From an uncultured Clostridia bacterium (lineage in GTDB: Bacteria > Bacillota > Clostridia > Peptostreptococcales > Anaerovoracaceae): 64,000 bases of DNA. The position numbers and the translations under genes are program-made. The first letter of the stretch is position 1. Every line of letters starts with the position of its first letter. The stretch covers positions 1 through 64,000 of the forward strand of contig CAKQNZ010000001.1 in the NCBI GenBank assembly GCA_934255435.1. The letters run 5' to 3'. The notes beneath the pieces were generated by a model. The model was not told the DNA's origin. It worked only from the letters and a program-made list of their open reading frames with translations, and made no database searches. Shown one piece after another: positions 17,889 through 27,659 of this stretch.

Positions 17889-18729
17889 TCATGAGATATC
17901 ATACACAGTCTTACCACCGTTCACGGTCATCACCGCCTTCATTTTGTATATCTCGTCAGATCCCGCGTATTCATACGGATCCCTGTCTATGACAGTGAGA
18001 TCGGCGTCCATGCCGACAGCTATGCTGCCCTTGCGGTTCTCCAGCTTCACGGAATAGGCCGCATTCGTGGTGAATATCCTTATGGCCTCCGTCACCGGCA
18101 CGTTCCTCCTCGGATCCGGGTTCCTGATGCAGCAGGCGATGCCGTACAGCGGATCTATCAGCGATACCGGTGAGTCCAACCCTCCGCATATGATACCGCC
18201 ACGCTTCAGTATCTCAGGAAACACTTCCATCCGGTCAGCGCGCTCTCTGCCGAACAGCAGCTCGTAATATCCGCCTTCCGGCTGGCCCCACATCCCGGTG
18301 AAGGCCGGCTGCATGGAAGCTATCAGCCCAAGCTCCGCCAGTATGTCCATGTGCCTGTCCTCCGGCAGCGAGAAATGTTCCACACGGTGTCTCAGATCCT
18401 TCGGCCCCTATTCGCCGATGACCTGTTTGTAAATGTACAGCAGCTGATCTATTGCTCTTGTTCCCAGCGCATGGAAAGCGCACTGTATGCCTTCCCTGTG
18501 TGCTGCCGAAACCAGTTCGTAAATCTCCTCATCGGTGTGGAGCAGGAACCCTCTCCGTTCCGGTCTCTGGGGATACGGCTCGTTCAGCGCCATGGTGTAC
18601 TCGAACCCCGCACCGTCAAGGGTCAGGCAGCCTCCGATCCTCGGCAGGCCGCAGGCTTTTGCCTTTTCCAGATCCCAGGTCTGGTAGAAGACCTCTATAT
18701 TCACAGGCAGTTCATCACCGATGATCTGG
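17889..18729 (-). pseudogene. Amidohydrolase (YtcJ-like) remnant: missing N-terminus, in-frame stop
   Basis: The minus strand encodes about 280 residues of the C-terminal half of a metal-dependent amidohydrolase (GGCLTLDGAGFEY, HALGTRAIDQLLYIY, GGIICGGLDSPVSLIDP, MDADLTVIDRDP). The reading frame is cut by a TAG after KQVIGE (about 18405-18407) and continues in the same frame as GPKDLRHRVEHFSLPED. Upstream of about 18729 the homology stops and the opposite strand becomes the 3' part of a LuxR-type regulator. Both lesions together argue for a dead gene. Confidence 0.75.
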
Positions 18730-19418
18730 ACCGGATGCGGGCGGAATTTCTCAGACTGCTTAAATACGCCATCCCCTTTGACACAGCTAATTTTTTCCTG
18801 GTGGACACGGATGCAGACAACAGTCAGACGCTGACGGGACTCATCAATGAGAACAGCCTCCGCAACTCCGACGTCAGCGAGGTCCTTGACCGCTACATGG
18901 AGGACTGCTTCGAGATCGACAGCACCCACTGGCTCTGCACCACCAACAAACCCACAACATACAGGCTCAGCGATCTGCTGTCGGAGGACGCGCTGGAATC
19001 CAGCGATTACTACAAGGAGATGTTCCTGCCCTTCGATCTGCACTACGGAGCCCGCGCCCTGATCGCCCACGACAATACATGCCTGGGGCTGCTGGCGCTG
19101 TTCCGCATCAGAGAGAATACCGACTTCACGGACAAGGAGATGCTTTTCCTGGACTGCATCAACGAACACCTCTCCATACGGATGTACAACACCAGGATCC
19201 CGGGAGAGGCTCATGAACAGGAGCCGCGCATCGGCAGTCTGCAGCAGTACAGCCTGACGCCCCGGGAGCGCGAGATCCGGGATCTGCTGCTTCAGGGCCT
19301 CACAAGCGAGGAGATAGCCGACAGACTTTTCATCGCCGACAACACTCTGCGCCGCCACACCTACAATCTCTACAGCAAGCTGGGTATACAGGAAAGATGG
19401 CAGCTGCACTATCTCTGA
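18730..19418 (+). pseudogene. LuxR-type regulator lacking its N-terminus
   Basis: Plus-strand coding of about 225 residues: a GAF-like sensor segment (IPFDTANFFLVDTDADNS onward) and a C-terminal LuxR helix-turn-helix (LTPREREIRDLLLQGLTSEE, DNTLRRHTYNLYSKLGIQ). No plausible start or ribosome site lies at its upstream edge, where sequence passes directly into the antisense of the amidohydrolase remnant. The two were probably divergent regulator and target, and a deletion removed both 5' ends. The longer open frame from 18351 is an artefact of that junction. Confidence 0.65.
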
Positions 19419-19533
19419 TACATAAAACAATACGGTTTATTATCCCTGCCAGGTTTTACTCGCTACGCTTATGTTGGCTTTACAGTGGTCCGAGGAATAG
19501 TGTTTCGCCTGTTCAGGACTGCTCCTTTCTTGA

Positions 19534-19668
19534 TCGTATCGAAAACTCCCCGTATTTCTTCCATTTCGATACTTTACGGTGTTCCCCGAGGCTGGCGTTT
19601 CAACGATTCGGGCCACTGACAGGATCGTGATGTGCGAAAACCTGTATCTGCATTTTTCTACGCCATGG
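19534..19668 (+). repeat. Array ii: one clear and one decayed 41-bp palindrome
   Basis: Element at 19534-19574 with arms GTATCGAAAA and TTTCGATACTT. At the expected +94 position (19628) lies a weaker version (GTGCGAAAA ... TTTTTCTACGCCAT). It fills part of the 19419-19700 gap between the LuxR remnant and the T-box promoter. Confidence 0.6.
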
Positions 19669-19704
19669 TTTGTCATGCTAATTATGTAAAATCCCAAAAA
19701 ACGG

Positions 19705-19732
19705 TTGACAAATTTTGTGAAAAAGGTACAAT
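19705..19732 (+). promoter_or_regulatory. Sigma-A promoter of the T-box/ligase transcript
   Basis: TTGACA (19705-19710), 16-bp spacer, TACAAT (19727-19732), placing transcription start just before the T-box Stem I. Confidence 0.75.
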
Positions 19733-19754
19733 TGAATATAGTTGAATAATCAAG

Positions 19755-20127
19755 GCTGTGAAGGGAACAAGTAGCATGCGGGATACTGATAAAGAGAGCT
19801 GCCGGCTGGTGAGAGGCGCACAGTTACTGCCTGTGAATACATCCTGGAGCTGCGCACCGAAAACTGTACGATCACAAACTCTGATACAGGTTCTGCTGTC
19901 GGCAATTTATCTGGCACACGGCATACGATCATATATCATTATATGCCACTGTTATCTGTGATCACGACAGCCGGTAGGCTGCGACGGGAGTGCCCGATAC
20001 AGCACAGTGGTATACTCGCCATTATATGGACGACGTACCCGTAAAGGTCGCTGCCGTAAGACAGCGATAAAATGAGGTGGTACCGCGAAGTGAACACTCC
20101 GCCCTCTGCGATGCAGAGGGCGTTTTT
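19755..20127 (+). promoter_or_regulatory. T-box riboswitch, probable tyrosine specifier (UAC)
   Basis: Complete leader. Stem I has GAAGGGAACAAGTAGC, AAGAGAGCTGCCGGCTGGTG and a 3' strand GTGAA-TAC-ATCCTGGAGC, where the codon after GAA (19838-19840) is UAC, tyrosine. The T-box sequence GAGGTGGTACCGCG is at 20074-20087; its UGGU (20078-20081) pairs with ACCA, agreeing with an A discriminator base as in tRNA-Tyr. The terminator is a 9-bp stem GCCCTCTGC/GCAGAGGGC (20101-20121) plus GTTTTT. Uncharged tRNA should stabilise the antiterminator and turn the ligase gene on. Confidence 0.9.
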
Positions 20128-20176
20128 GATACCCTCGCAGCATCGATGCGAAACCATACGAAAGGAACATATACCA

Positions 20177-21811
20177 ATGCCAATAACACAGATACTTGAG
20201 CATAACGCTGCACTTTTTAAAAACGATATCAGCCTTGTGGAACTGAATCCCGGAGATGACGCCAAGCCGAGGATGACATGGAAAGAATACTCCCTGATGG
20301 AACCTAAGGGCAGAGCACGTTTCAGGAAAGAGATCACATGGGGTGAGTTCAATACTCAGGCCAACAGATTCGCCAACCTGCTGCTTTCCAGAGGTATCAA
20401 AAAAGGGGACAAAATAGCCATACTACTGATGAACTGTATCGAATGGCTTCCGATATACTTCGGTATACTCAAGACCGGAGCCCTGGCAGTGCCGCTGAAT
20501 TTCCGCTATACTCCGGAGGAGATCCGCTACTGCTGCGACCTGGCAGAAGTTGACGGTATCGTATTCGGCCCTGAATTCACAGGTCGTATGGAGGAAATAT
20601 GCGACAGGATGCCGGGAGTGGATCTCATGCTGTATGCCGGCGAGGAGTGTCCTTCATTCGCAGAGAGCTATGATGAACTCATCGAATACTGTTCATCAAG
20701 GACTCCGATGATCGACATCAAGGACTCCGATGATGCTGCAATATACTTTTCATCAGGCACCACTGGTTTCCCGAAAGCAATACTGCATCCTCACAGGAGT
20801 CTGATGCACGCATGCAAAGTAGAACAGAATCATCATTCCACGTCAAGAGACGATGTGTTCCTCTGCATCCCTCCGCTTTATCACACAGGAGCCAAGATGC
20901 ACTGGTTCGGCAGCCTCTTTGTAGGCGGTAAGGCTGTACTGCTCAAAGGGACTAAACCTGAATGGATTCTTAAGGCAATTTCTGAAGAAAAATGTACGCT
21001 CCTCTGGCTGCTGGTGCCATGGTGCCAGGATATACTGGATGCACTGGACAGAGGCGATGTCAAGCTGGAAGACTACGAACTGGATCAGCTGAGACTGATG
21101 CATATAGGTGCCCAGCCTGTACCGCCAAGCCTGATCAAACGCTGGAAATCATACTTCCCGCACCACCAGTACGATACAAACTACGGACTCAGTGAGTCAA
21201 CGGGTCCGGGATGCGTACACCTGGGCGTGGAAAACATACATAAAGTCGGCGCCATCGGTAAAGCTGGCTTCGGCTGGGAAGCAAAGATCGTAGACGAAAG
21301 CAGAGGCATCGTCAGGAGAGGCGAAGTCGGCGAACTGGCTGTCAAAGGTCCTGGAGTCATGAAATGCTACTATCGTGATGAAAAAGCCACGAACGAAACG
21401 CTTTACGACGGCTGGCTCATGACAGGCGATATGGCTTATGAAGACGAAGACGGCTTCTATTTCCTGGTAGACAGAAAGAAAGACGTTATAATCTCAGGAG
21501 GCGAAAACATCTATCCAGTGCAGGTAGAAAACTTCCTCAGAAAAAACGATGCTATCAAGGACGTTGCAGTGATCGGAGTACCGGATCAGAGACTTGGCGA
21601 GATATCAGCTGCAATAATCGAGCTGAAGGAAGGTCACGAGTGTACCGAGGCAGAGATAAATGATTTCTGCCATGAACTGCCACGTTACAAACGTCCGCAC
21701 AGAATAATATTTGCAGACGTTCCACGCAACCCAACAGGCAAGATCGAAAAGCCTGTCCTGAGAGAACGCTACAGCACACTTAGACTTGTAGAACAGCAGA
21801 ACAAAGGCTGA
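20177..21811 (+). CDS. Class I adenylate-forming acyl/aryl-CoA ligase under T-box control
   Basis: 544 residues of the ANL superfamily: P-loop-like YFSSGTTGFPKA (about 195), the YGLSESTG A5 motif, the TGD motif before the hinge, DRKKDVIISGGENIYP, and the catalytic Lys in NPTGKIEK. These enzymes activate a carboxylic acid as an acyl-AMP and transfer it to CoA. Substrate is not readable, but control by a tyrosine-type T-box points to an aromatic acid linked to tyrosine supply. Start 20177 follows AAAGGAAC; an in-frame extension would run through the terminator. A hairpin of the 41-bp family serves as its terminator. Confidence 0.85.
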   Translation: MPITQILEHNAALFKNDISLVELNPGDDAKPRMTWKEYSLMEPKGRARFRKEITWGEFNTQANRFANLLLSRGIKKGDKIAILLMNCIEWLPIYFGILKTGALAVPLNFRYTPEEIRYCCDLAEVDGIVFGPEFTGRMEEICDRMPGVDLMLYAGEECPSFAESYDELIEYCSSRTPMIDIKDSDDAAIYFSSGTTGFPKAILHPHRSLMHACKVEQNHHSTSRDDVFLCIPPLYHTGAKMHWFGSLFVGGKAVLLKGTKPEWILKAISEEKCTLLWLLVPWCQDILDALDRGDVKLEDYELDQLRLMHIGAQPVPPSLIKRWKSYFPHHQYDTNYGLSESTGPGCVHLGVENIHKVGAIGKAGFGWEAKIVDESRGIVRRGEVGELAVKGPGVMKCYYRDEKATNETLYDGWLMTGDMAYEDEDGFYFLVDRKKDVIISGGENIYPVQVENFLRKNDAIKDVAVIGVPDQRLGEISAAIIELKEGHECTEAEINDFCHELPRYKRPHRIIFADVPRNPTGKIEKPVLRERYSTLRLVEQQNKG

Positions 21812-21831
21812 TAACAGAATAACGACCATCA

Positions 21832-21966
21832 AAGGGACGAAACCAATGGCTCAAATCTCGGTTTCGTCCCTTTTTGTAATTATTTCCGGATCCGATTGCT
21901 GCCGATAATGCCTGCTTTTCTCTGATGGGTCGTTTTTGATGTGAATCCTTCTCTTTTCGATACATT
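21832..21966 (+). repeat. Array iii: two 41-bp elements; the first doubles as terminator
   Basis: First element 21832-21872: perfect 12-bp arms AAGGGACGAAAC/GTTTCGTCCCTT followed by TTTG, a working terminator for the ligase. Second at 21925-21966: left arm ATGGGTCGTTTTTGA, right arm TTTTCGATACATT, i.e. a left half of one arm type and a right half of another. Confidence 0.8.
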
Positions 21967-21999
21967 TGCCCTCGATCACCAGTACTGTATCACTGACAA

Positions 22000-22268
22000 T
22001 GCACACACATGTCGCTGCTACACAGCAACGCATTTGATGTACTTTCTTGCCTTTCTGTCCGAAGAACCGCAAGGTGATTCGTAAGACAGAACGGACAGCA
22101 ACGAACGCAGTGAGTAGGAGCGAGCATCAGCGAGCGTTGCCTTTTTTCCCGGAGAGCCGCAGGCGAACCGCAAGGAAAAACGGACAGCAACGAACGCAGT
22201 GAGTAGGAGCGAGCATCAGCGAGCGTTGAAGCTCCGTCAATTTCTCTACGAGAAATTTCCTGCGCTAT
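22000..22268 (-). repeat. Mosaic repeat M3 with a duplicated internal module
   Basis: Minus-strand order: GGAAATTTCTC-GTAGAGAAATT hairpin; the CAACGCTCGCTGATGCTCGC...CGTTGCTGTCCGTT module twice (about 22140-22231 and 22070-22137); a GGACAGAAAGGCAAGAAAGT block; AAATGCGTTGCTG...CAGC hairpin; ACATGTGTGTGC end. Blocks are shared with M2, M4 and M5. It lies 3' of the APC permease gene at 22344. Confidence 0.8.
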
Positions 22269-22269
22269 A

Positions 22270-22306
22270 AAAACCGGCCTGCTCATTTCTGAACAGACCG
22301 GTTTTT
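22270..22306. terminator. Terminator of the APC permease gene (bidirectional)
   Basis: AAACCGGCCTG...CAGACCGGTTT hairpin with T runs on both strands, about 40 nt past the permease stop at 22344. Confidence 0.75.
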
Positions 22307-22343
22307 TCCCTTGTATTGTTTCCACAACTAAATGTTATTTGCT

Positions 22344-23846
22344 TTATTTAGTAAGATCCGGGAACGTTTCATCGAATGTCTTTTCACCGTTACCCAATGC
22401 ACTGATGTCACGGCAGTGACCAGTCTTCACTGTGATCACACGAACGATCATAGGGATGAAGATGGCTGCACATGCCAGGATGAATATCGGCAGCTGGCCT
22501 TCACCGAATGCCAGCATTATCAGACAAACGATCTGTGCTATCATAGCGAACCATGGTATCCAGGCCTGTCCCTTGCTTACTCTTGCTCTCAGGCACTTCT
22601 CCGGATCATATCCTCTCTTCTTCAGACGTTTTCTGAATACAAGCTGTGATATGATGATACCTATCCAAGCCAGAGTTCCTGTGAATCCTGACATCGAGAG
22701 CAGACTCTCATACAGACTTTCGAGGAATCCTGTGAGCTGTGATATCAGACCAAGGATAAGTACTACCCACATGAATGCCAGTGTGAAGAGAACGGCATTC
22801 TTAGGGTTACCTGATTTGTTTATCTTTCCAAGGAACTTAGGAGCAAGACCCTCTATCGAAAGACCATACATAGCTCTTACTGTTCCGTAGAATCCTGTGT
22901 TGGCACAGCTGAATGCAGCGATAAGAACGACAGCACTCATGATTATTCCGAAGATATTCATGTGATAGTAGTTCATAGCTTCTGCAAATACAGGAGTATC
23001 TCCGTTAGCCATATCTGTAGGCAGGATCAGTATCAGCAGTAAGATAGGTACCATATACAGACCTACAATACGATATGTAACGCTCTTACATGCTTTTGGA
23101 ACTGATTCATCAGGATTTTCTGCTTCTGCAGCTGTCAGACCTACGATCTCAGTACCCTGGAATGTTACCAGTACTACTACCATGGAAGTCATTACTATAG
23201 CACCTCCATGAGGGAAGAGCTGCTGAGTAAAGCTCATATCTGCATTTCCGAAGTTTATAGTACCGCCCAGGAAGCTTTCGCTGCCCCAGAGACCTACCCA
23301 GACTCCGAATGCTAATAAAATGAATAAAATGATGACGCATACTTTAGTGATGGCAAGACCAGATTCGATCTTTGCAAAGATATCTACTGCGCAAAGGTTG
23401 ATTATGGTCAGTGCCAGCAGTGCTCCCACCGCATATGCTGCAAATGCAGCGCCGTTTTTTGATCCGGTGAGTGACTGTATTACTGTCGCTACCGCAATGG
23501 CTTCTGACGGACAGTAACATACCCAGTTGAACCAGAACGCCCATCCGAAACCAGTGGATACCGTCGGTCCTATAAACTCACTGGTATAGGCGACGAACGA
23601 GCCTTTTCTCGGTAAGTTTACAAGTAATTCCGCATAAGAAATCATAAGTCCGTAAACAATAACTCCAACTACCGCAAAGGCGATCAATACTGCCGGGCCC
23701 ATATCATGAATACAGATACCCAGTCCCAGGAAATAGCAGGATCCGATTACGCCACCAAGGCCGATGAACGCAACCTGCCAGCCCTTAATACCACGTTTAA
23801 GCTCCTGGTCTTCCTGCTGTGCTACAACGTTTTTTTCTTCTGACAT
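22344..23846 (-). CDS. APC-superfamily amino-acid permease (AAT-like)
   Basis: 500 residues with twelve predicted helices. GWQVAFIGLGGVIGSCYFLG is the helix-1 motif of amino acid/H+ symporters, followed by SYAELLVNLPRKGSFV, also family-typical, and a basic amphipathic N-terminal lead. It lies convergent to the T-box-controlled ligase and next to a second APC permease, in a neighbourhood that includes tyrS, so an aromatic substrate is possible but unproven. The start at 23846 has AAGGAGG 6 nt upstream; the six-codon longer start is less likely. Confidence 0.85.
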   Translation of the reverse strand: MSEEKNVVAQQEDQELKRGIKGWQVAFIGLGGVIGSCYFLGLGICIHDMGPAVLIAFAVVGVIVYGLMISYAELLVNLPRKGSFVAYTSEFIGPTVSTGFGWAFWFNWVCYCPSEAIAVATVIQSLTGSKNGAAFAAYAVGALLALTIINLCAVDIFAKIESGLAITKVCVIILFILLAFGVWVGLWGSESFLGGTINFGNADMSFTQQLFPHGGAIVMTSMVVVLVTFQGTEIVGLTAAEAENPDESVPKACKSVTYRIVGLYMVPILLLILILPTDMANGDTPVFAEAMNYYHMNIFGIIMSAVVLIAAFSCANTGFYGTVRAMYGLSIEGLAPKFLGKINKSGNPKNAVLFTLAFMWVVLILGLISQLTGFLESLYESLLSMSGFTGTLAWIGIIISQLVFRKRLKKRGYDPEKCLRARVSKGQAWIPWFAMIAQIVCLIMLAFGEGQLPIFILACAAIFIPMIVRVITVKTGHCRDISALGNGEKTFDETFPDLTK

Positions 23847-24297
23847 TTTTTGCCTCCTTCTCACATATCTAATGTATGATTAGACTTGTCCATTATATTC
23901 AGCGGGCAAAATGCTTTCCCAAGGGTCAGAAAGCAATTCTAAATTTTCTGTTTCCTAATGAACGTCTTTATTTTTTCACACTTTGCGAAAAATGTCAATA
24001 TTTCAGAGATTTTTCTCATTTTTGATTACTTATCTTCTTATTATTGCGAACCTTGGCTGTTTCTGCTCGCTTTTACAAAAAACACCCGCTTTTTGACGTC
24101 TCATGTCGAATCCTTATCGATTCAGGTTTCGATTCAGTCAATTTCTTTCTTAAACACGCATTTTTGCCTGTATTTTTTAATATTTAATAAACCCTATCGG
24201 AAATATATGAAATCCGCACTCAGCAAACAAATACCTGTTCCTACATCCGGAAAGTTATTTCTTTATTCAGAAAAAAATTTCATTTTGCACTTGCTTT
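23847..24297. other. AT-rich intergenic region between two permease genes
   Basis: About 450 bp, notably AT-rich on both strands with T runs at 23970-24060 and 24240-24300. It must hold the promoter for the downstream permease (ATTAGACTTGTCC and TATAAT-like boxes near 23880-23900) and the end of the upstream one. I see no gene, known riboswitch or 41-bp element. Confidence 0.5.
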
Positions 24298-25998
24298 CTA
24301 ATTCAATTTGTCATCGTTTTTTATGTTTTTACATGATATCAGGGCAAAAATCGCTGTCAGAACGGCACATAATATCGTCATTACATAAAAACCTGTCTGT
24401 ATCGTACCTACGATATCTGCCACCGGTATATCTGCCAGTATCCCGTCGAAATAGTCACTTGACTCCCAGGCGTCCGCAGTCCCCCAGCCTTCATACCATG
24501 GTTCGAAGAACACCGCCAGCACATTCATTACCATCATGATAAGGAACAGCAGCGCCATCCTTCTTGTATCCCCTGCTGCAAGACCTGTTCTGAGATCCTG
24601 TGGGAAACTATCCGGATCCTTTGCAGTAAGACCGCCGTACTTCTTTCTCCATATGAAATAAAGTACCGGTCCGGAAAGTATCCCAAGCATGCCGCCGAGA
24701 TAGTAGTCGGAACCGTTGATATACGTTGCGAACACTGCTACGCAGATGGGAACGATACATATCAGACAGAGCAGACCGTATCCTCCCGGTATCCTGAACT
24801 TGTATTCTTCTTCCGGAATCCGCTTTCTCAGCACCATTGCAGAAATATACACAAGTATATAGGACGCCATCAGCAGTGCGCAGTCCAACACAACAACGAA
24901 CCCGAAAGGCAGCATGCAGAATATCAGGTTGAATATGCCTACGGAAAGCACTGCGACATACGGAACGCCGAATTTCCTGTCGCACTTGACCATAACAGGC
25001 GGCGCCAGATGATCATCTGCCAGCGAGAAAAAGCCTCTGGATCCTGATGCGATATATGTGTTGTATATGGAGCACTGCGCCAGTATCGCAACAATGACGA
25101 ACACTATACCGAAAACAGGTCCCCAGAAATGTGAAACGACATCTGAATATCCTACATTGCCAGCTTCTGTCCCCCACAGCTCCCACTGTCCCAGTGAACC
25201 AAGACCTGCCACTGTCGGGAAAATATATACAGCCATTATCAGAGGCACCGTGATCAGTGTCCCTTTGGGGATCACCTGAGGGTTCTTTACTTCGCCTGCT
25301 ATCGTGGACATGGACTCATAACCTGAATACATCCACATACCGATGGATATCCCTCCTGCAATGTAAAAGAACCAGTCGCTGATCCCCTCTGCAGGTTCAG
25401 GTGTCAGCCTGAAGGATATGGTCGTCGCTGTCTGTGCATCTCCTCCCCAGTTGATGAATCCACATACAGCTACCACTGCAAAGGCCACCATGACAAGTAC
25501 CGACAGCACTGTACTTGCCACGCCCACATCTTTGACACCCCGAAGATTGATTATGGTGAATATCATTATCATTACAAATTTCAGGGCAAATTCTGCCTGC
25601 CAGCTCATATCCCAGACTGTCGCAGCGTAGCCCCCTGCAAGGATGACATATGTGGTATTGTCGATATATATGGATATGGTCCTCCACCAGCCGGCCTGGA
25701 AGCCCCAGAATTCACCCAGGGCCTCTTGTACCCATTTGTAGTATCCGCCCTCCTGCGGCCTCACAGAGCCCAGCTCCGAAGCTACAAGTCCAAAGGGAAG
25801 CCCCCACACGAACGGCAGTACACACAGCATTATTATCGTCAGCCCCGGACCACATTCCGGGATCATTTCCTCGATGCCGTAGCATCCTGCTGCAACCAGA
25901 CAGAATATCATGAATACAACAGTCGACACTTTGATATCGTGTTTTTTCAGACCGTGTTCGCCGACTTCAGCAGCCTGCATAACATCATGTTTACTCAT
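24298..25998 (-). CDS. APC-superfamily permease, large form
   Basis: 566 residues, longer than typical because of an extra pair of helices and loop at the C-terminus (about 470-560). The N-terminal region has KVSTVVFMIFCLVAAGCYGI followed by EMIPECGPGLT, the APC substrate-site helix, and a GEVKNPQVIPKG loop. It is related in layout to the permease at 13949. It is transcribed toward the 22344 permease but separated by about 450 bp. The start at 25998 is placed 7 nt after GAGGAGGG. Substrate unknown; amino acid or amine. Confidence 0.83.
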   Translation of the reverse strand: MSKHDVMQAAEVGEHGLKKHDIKVSTVVFMIFCLVAAGCYGIEEMIPECGPGLTIIMLCVLPFVWGLPFGLVASELGSVRPQEGGYYKWVQEALGEFWGFQAGWWRTISIYIDNTTYVILAGGYAATVWDMSWQAEFALKFVMIMIFTIINLRGVKDVGVASTVLSVLVMVAFAVVAVCGFINWGGDAQTATTISFRLTPEPAEGISDWFFYIAGGISIGMWMYSGYESMSTIAGEVKNPQVIPKGTLITVPLIMAVYIFPTVAGLGSLGQWELWGTEAGNVGYSDVVSHFWGPVFGIVFVIVAILAQCSIYNTYIASGSRGFFSLADDHLAPPVMVKCDRKFGVPYVAVLSVGIFNLIFCMLPFGFVVVLDCALLMASYILVYISAMVLRKRIPEEEYKFRIPGGYGLLCLICIVPICVAVFATYINGSDYYLGGMLGILSGPVLYFIWRKKYGGLTAKDPDSFPQDLRTGLAAGDTRRMALLFLIMMVMNVLAVFFEPWYEGWGTADAWESSDYFDGILADIPVADIVGTIQTGFYVMTILCAVLTAIFALISCKNIKNDDKLN

Positions 25999-26152
25999 GT
26001 CATTCCCTCCTCTCATAAATATCAGAAGTTATGGTTTCCGATATTATAGCATATTTTTCCGTCAGCAGATCGCTATTTTGAGATAATTTCAAAAATTCTA
26101 ACCGGTGTTTTCCAGACCACTCTCTGCCTTTACAATATAGTTTATGGCACAA

Positions 26153-26207
26153 AAAAGTGTGTATCCCGGAATCATCATATCCTCTTCCAGATACACACTT
26201 TTGTATC
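26153..26207 (-). terminator. Terminator of the upp-tyrS transcript
   Basis: Stem AAAAGTGTGTATC/GATACACACTTTT with a 23-nt loop, T-rich on the minus strand, about 100 nt past the tyrS stop. The GTGTG...CACAC stem resembles the terminal hairpin of the mosaic repeats. Confidence 0.75.
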
Positions 26208-26303
26208 ATCATATCATGCTGTGCTGTTCATCATGCGTCTCAAGGCAGCTTATGTCATTCGTGCCTGCATTGTTCGCAAAGTACTTAAACCAGCTGACAC
26301 TTG

Positions 26304-27641
26304 CTATTTAAGTACAACAACGACTTTCTTTTTCTTGCCTTTTTCAACGAGCATCCTGCCGTCCTTGAACTGATCAGCTGTGATCATGTGCTTCTTGTCT
26401 GTGACTTTCTCGCCGTCCAGTTTCAGTCCGCCCTGTTCGATGGTCATGAAGCCTTCTCTGTTGCTCGGCACAAGTCCCAGCTCCCTGATGAAGCTGACAA
26501 CTCCCAGTCCCTCGCCTTCGAGTTTAGCTTTGTCGAAATCTGCTGTCGGCATATTGGAAAGGTCTCCGCCGCCGCTGAATGCGTTCCTTGCTGCATCCTG
26601 AGCTTTCTGAGCCTCTTCTTCGCCGTGTACCAGCTTTGTGACTTCGAAAGCCAGGATCTCCTTGGCTTTGTTTATCTCGCTGCCCTCCAGCGAAGCCAGT
26701 CTCTTTACTTCGCTCATCGGAAGGAATGTCAGCATCCTGAGGCATTTTTCCACGTCTGCATCAGCAACGTTCCTCCAGTACTGGTAGAATTCGTACGGTG
26801 ACGTTTTCTCTGCGTTGAGCCAGAGAGCACCTTTCTGGGTCTTGCCCATTTTCTTGCCATCGCTTGTAGTGAGCAGGGAGAAAGTCATGCCGTATACTTC
26901 TTTACCTGTTTTCTTTCTTGTGAGATCAACGCCACCGATGATATTGGACCACTGGTCGTTGCCGCCGAACTCTATCTTTACGTCGAAGTCTCTTGCCATT
27001 ACCATGAAGTCGTAGCTCTGCATCAGCATATAGTTAAGCTCGAACATAGTCAGTCCGCCTTCACGCTCCATCCTCTGCTTGAAACATTCTGCACGGAGCA
27101 TCGTGTTCACATTGAAAGCAGAGCCGATCTCTCTGAGGAAATCTATATAATTCAGAGGTCTGAGCCATCTTGCGTTGTTCACTGCTACGGCCTTGCCCGG
27201 ATCCGGTTTCTTCGTCTCATGCCCCGGTGTGAACACACCTTCATTGCCGACATATTCCCATTCATCATCGAAATCAAGGAATTTATCGAAGAGATGCTTG
27301 AACTGTGTGCAGTTGTTTTCGATAGTTTCTACGGTCATTATCTGACGCATATCCGTCCTGCCGGAAGGGTCTCCCACCATGCCTGTACCGCCTCCGATGA
27401 GGACTACAGGAGTATGTCCGTACTTCTGCATATACATCATGATGATGACCTGCATGAAATGCCCCACATGGAGACAGTCTGCAGTAGGGTCGAATCCTAT
27501 ATAGAATTTGACTTTTTCGTTTGCCAGAAGTTCTCTGATCTTTTCCTCGTCAGTTGACTGCTCTATAAAGCCTCTTTCCTTCAGCACATCGTACACATTA
27601 GTGTGTTCACTGACACTGTCAGGTATAAAGTCGTATTTCAT
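26304..27641 (-). CDS. tyrS: Tyrosyl-tRNA synthetase
   Basis: 445 residues. The class I HIGH signature appears as HVGHF (about 78-82) and the KMSKS loop as KMGKT, with [12 protein letters not shown] of the tyrosine pocket. A C-terminal S4-like RNA-binding domain (about 370-440) ends in a basic KGKKKK tail. It charges tRNA-Tyr in the cytoplasm. It is only 18 nt downstream of upp, with no T-box of its own in that gap, in contrast to the Tyr T-box in front of the ligase at 20177. Confidence 0.95.
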   Translation of the reverse strand: MKYDFIPDSVSEHTNVYDVLKERGFIEQSTDEEKIRELLANEKVKFYIGFDPTADCLHVGHFMQVIIMMYMQKYGHTPVVLIGGGTGMVGDPSGRTDMRQIMTVETIENNCTQFKHLFDKFLDFDDEWEYVGNEGVFTPGHETKKPDPGKAVAVNNARWLRPLNYIDFLREIGSAFNVNTMLRAECFKQRMEREGGLTMFELNYMLMQSYDFMVMARDFDVKIEFGGNDQWSNIIGGVDLTRKKTGKEVYGMTFSLLTTSDGKKMGKTQKGALWLNAEKTSPYEFYQYWRNVADADVEKCLRMLTFLPMSEVKRLASLEGSEINKAKEILAFEVTKLVHGEEEAQKAQDAARNAFSGGGDLSNMPTADFDKAKLEGEGLGVVSFIRELGLVPSNREGFMTIEQGGLKLDGEKVTDKKHMITADQFKDGRMLVEKGKKKKVVVVLK

Positions 27642-27659
27642 TTAAGTTGCTCCTCCAAA

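Noticed and set aside
18351-19418. Single 355-residue LuxR-type protein
   Set aside because: Its first 125 codons are the antisense of amidohydrolase coding sequence; only the part after about 18730 is regulator-like.
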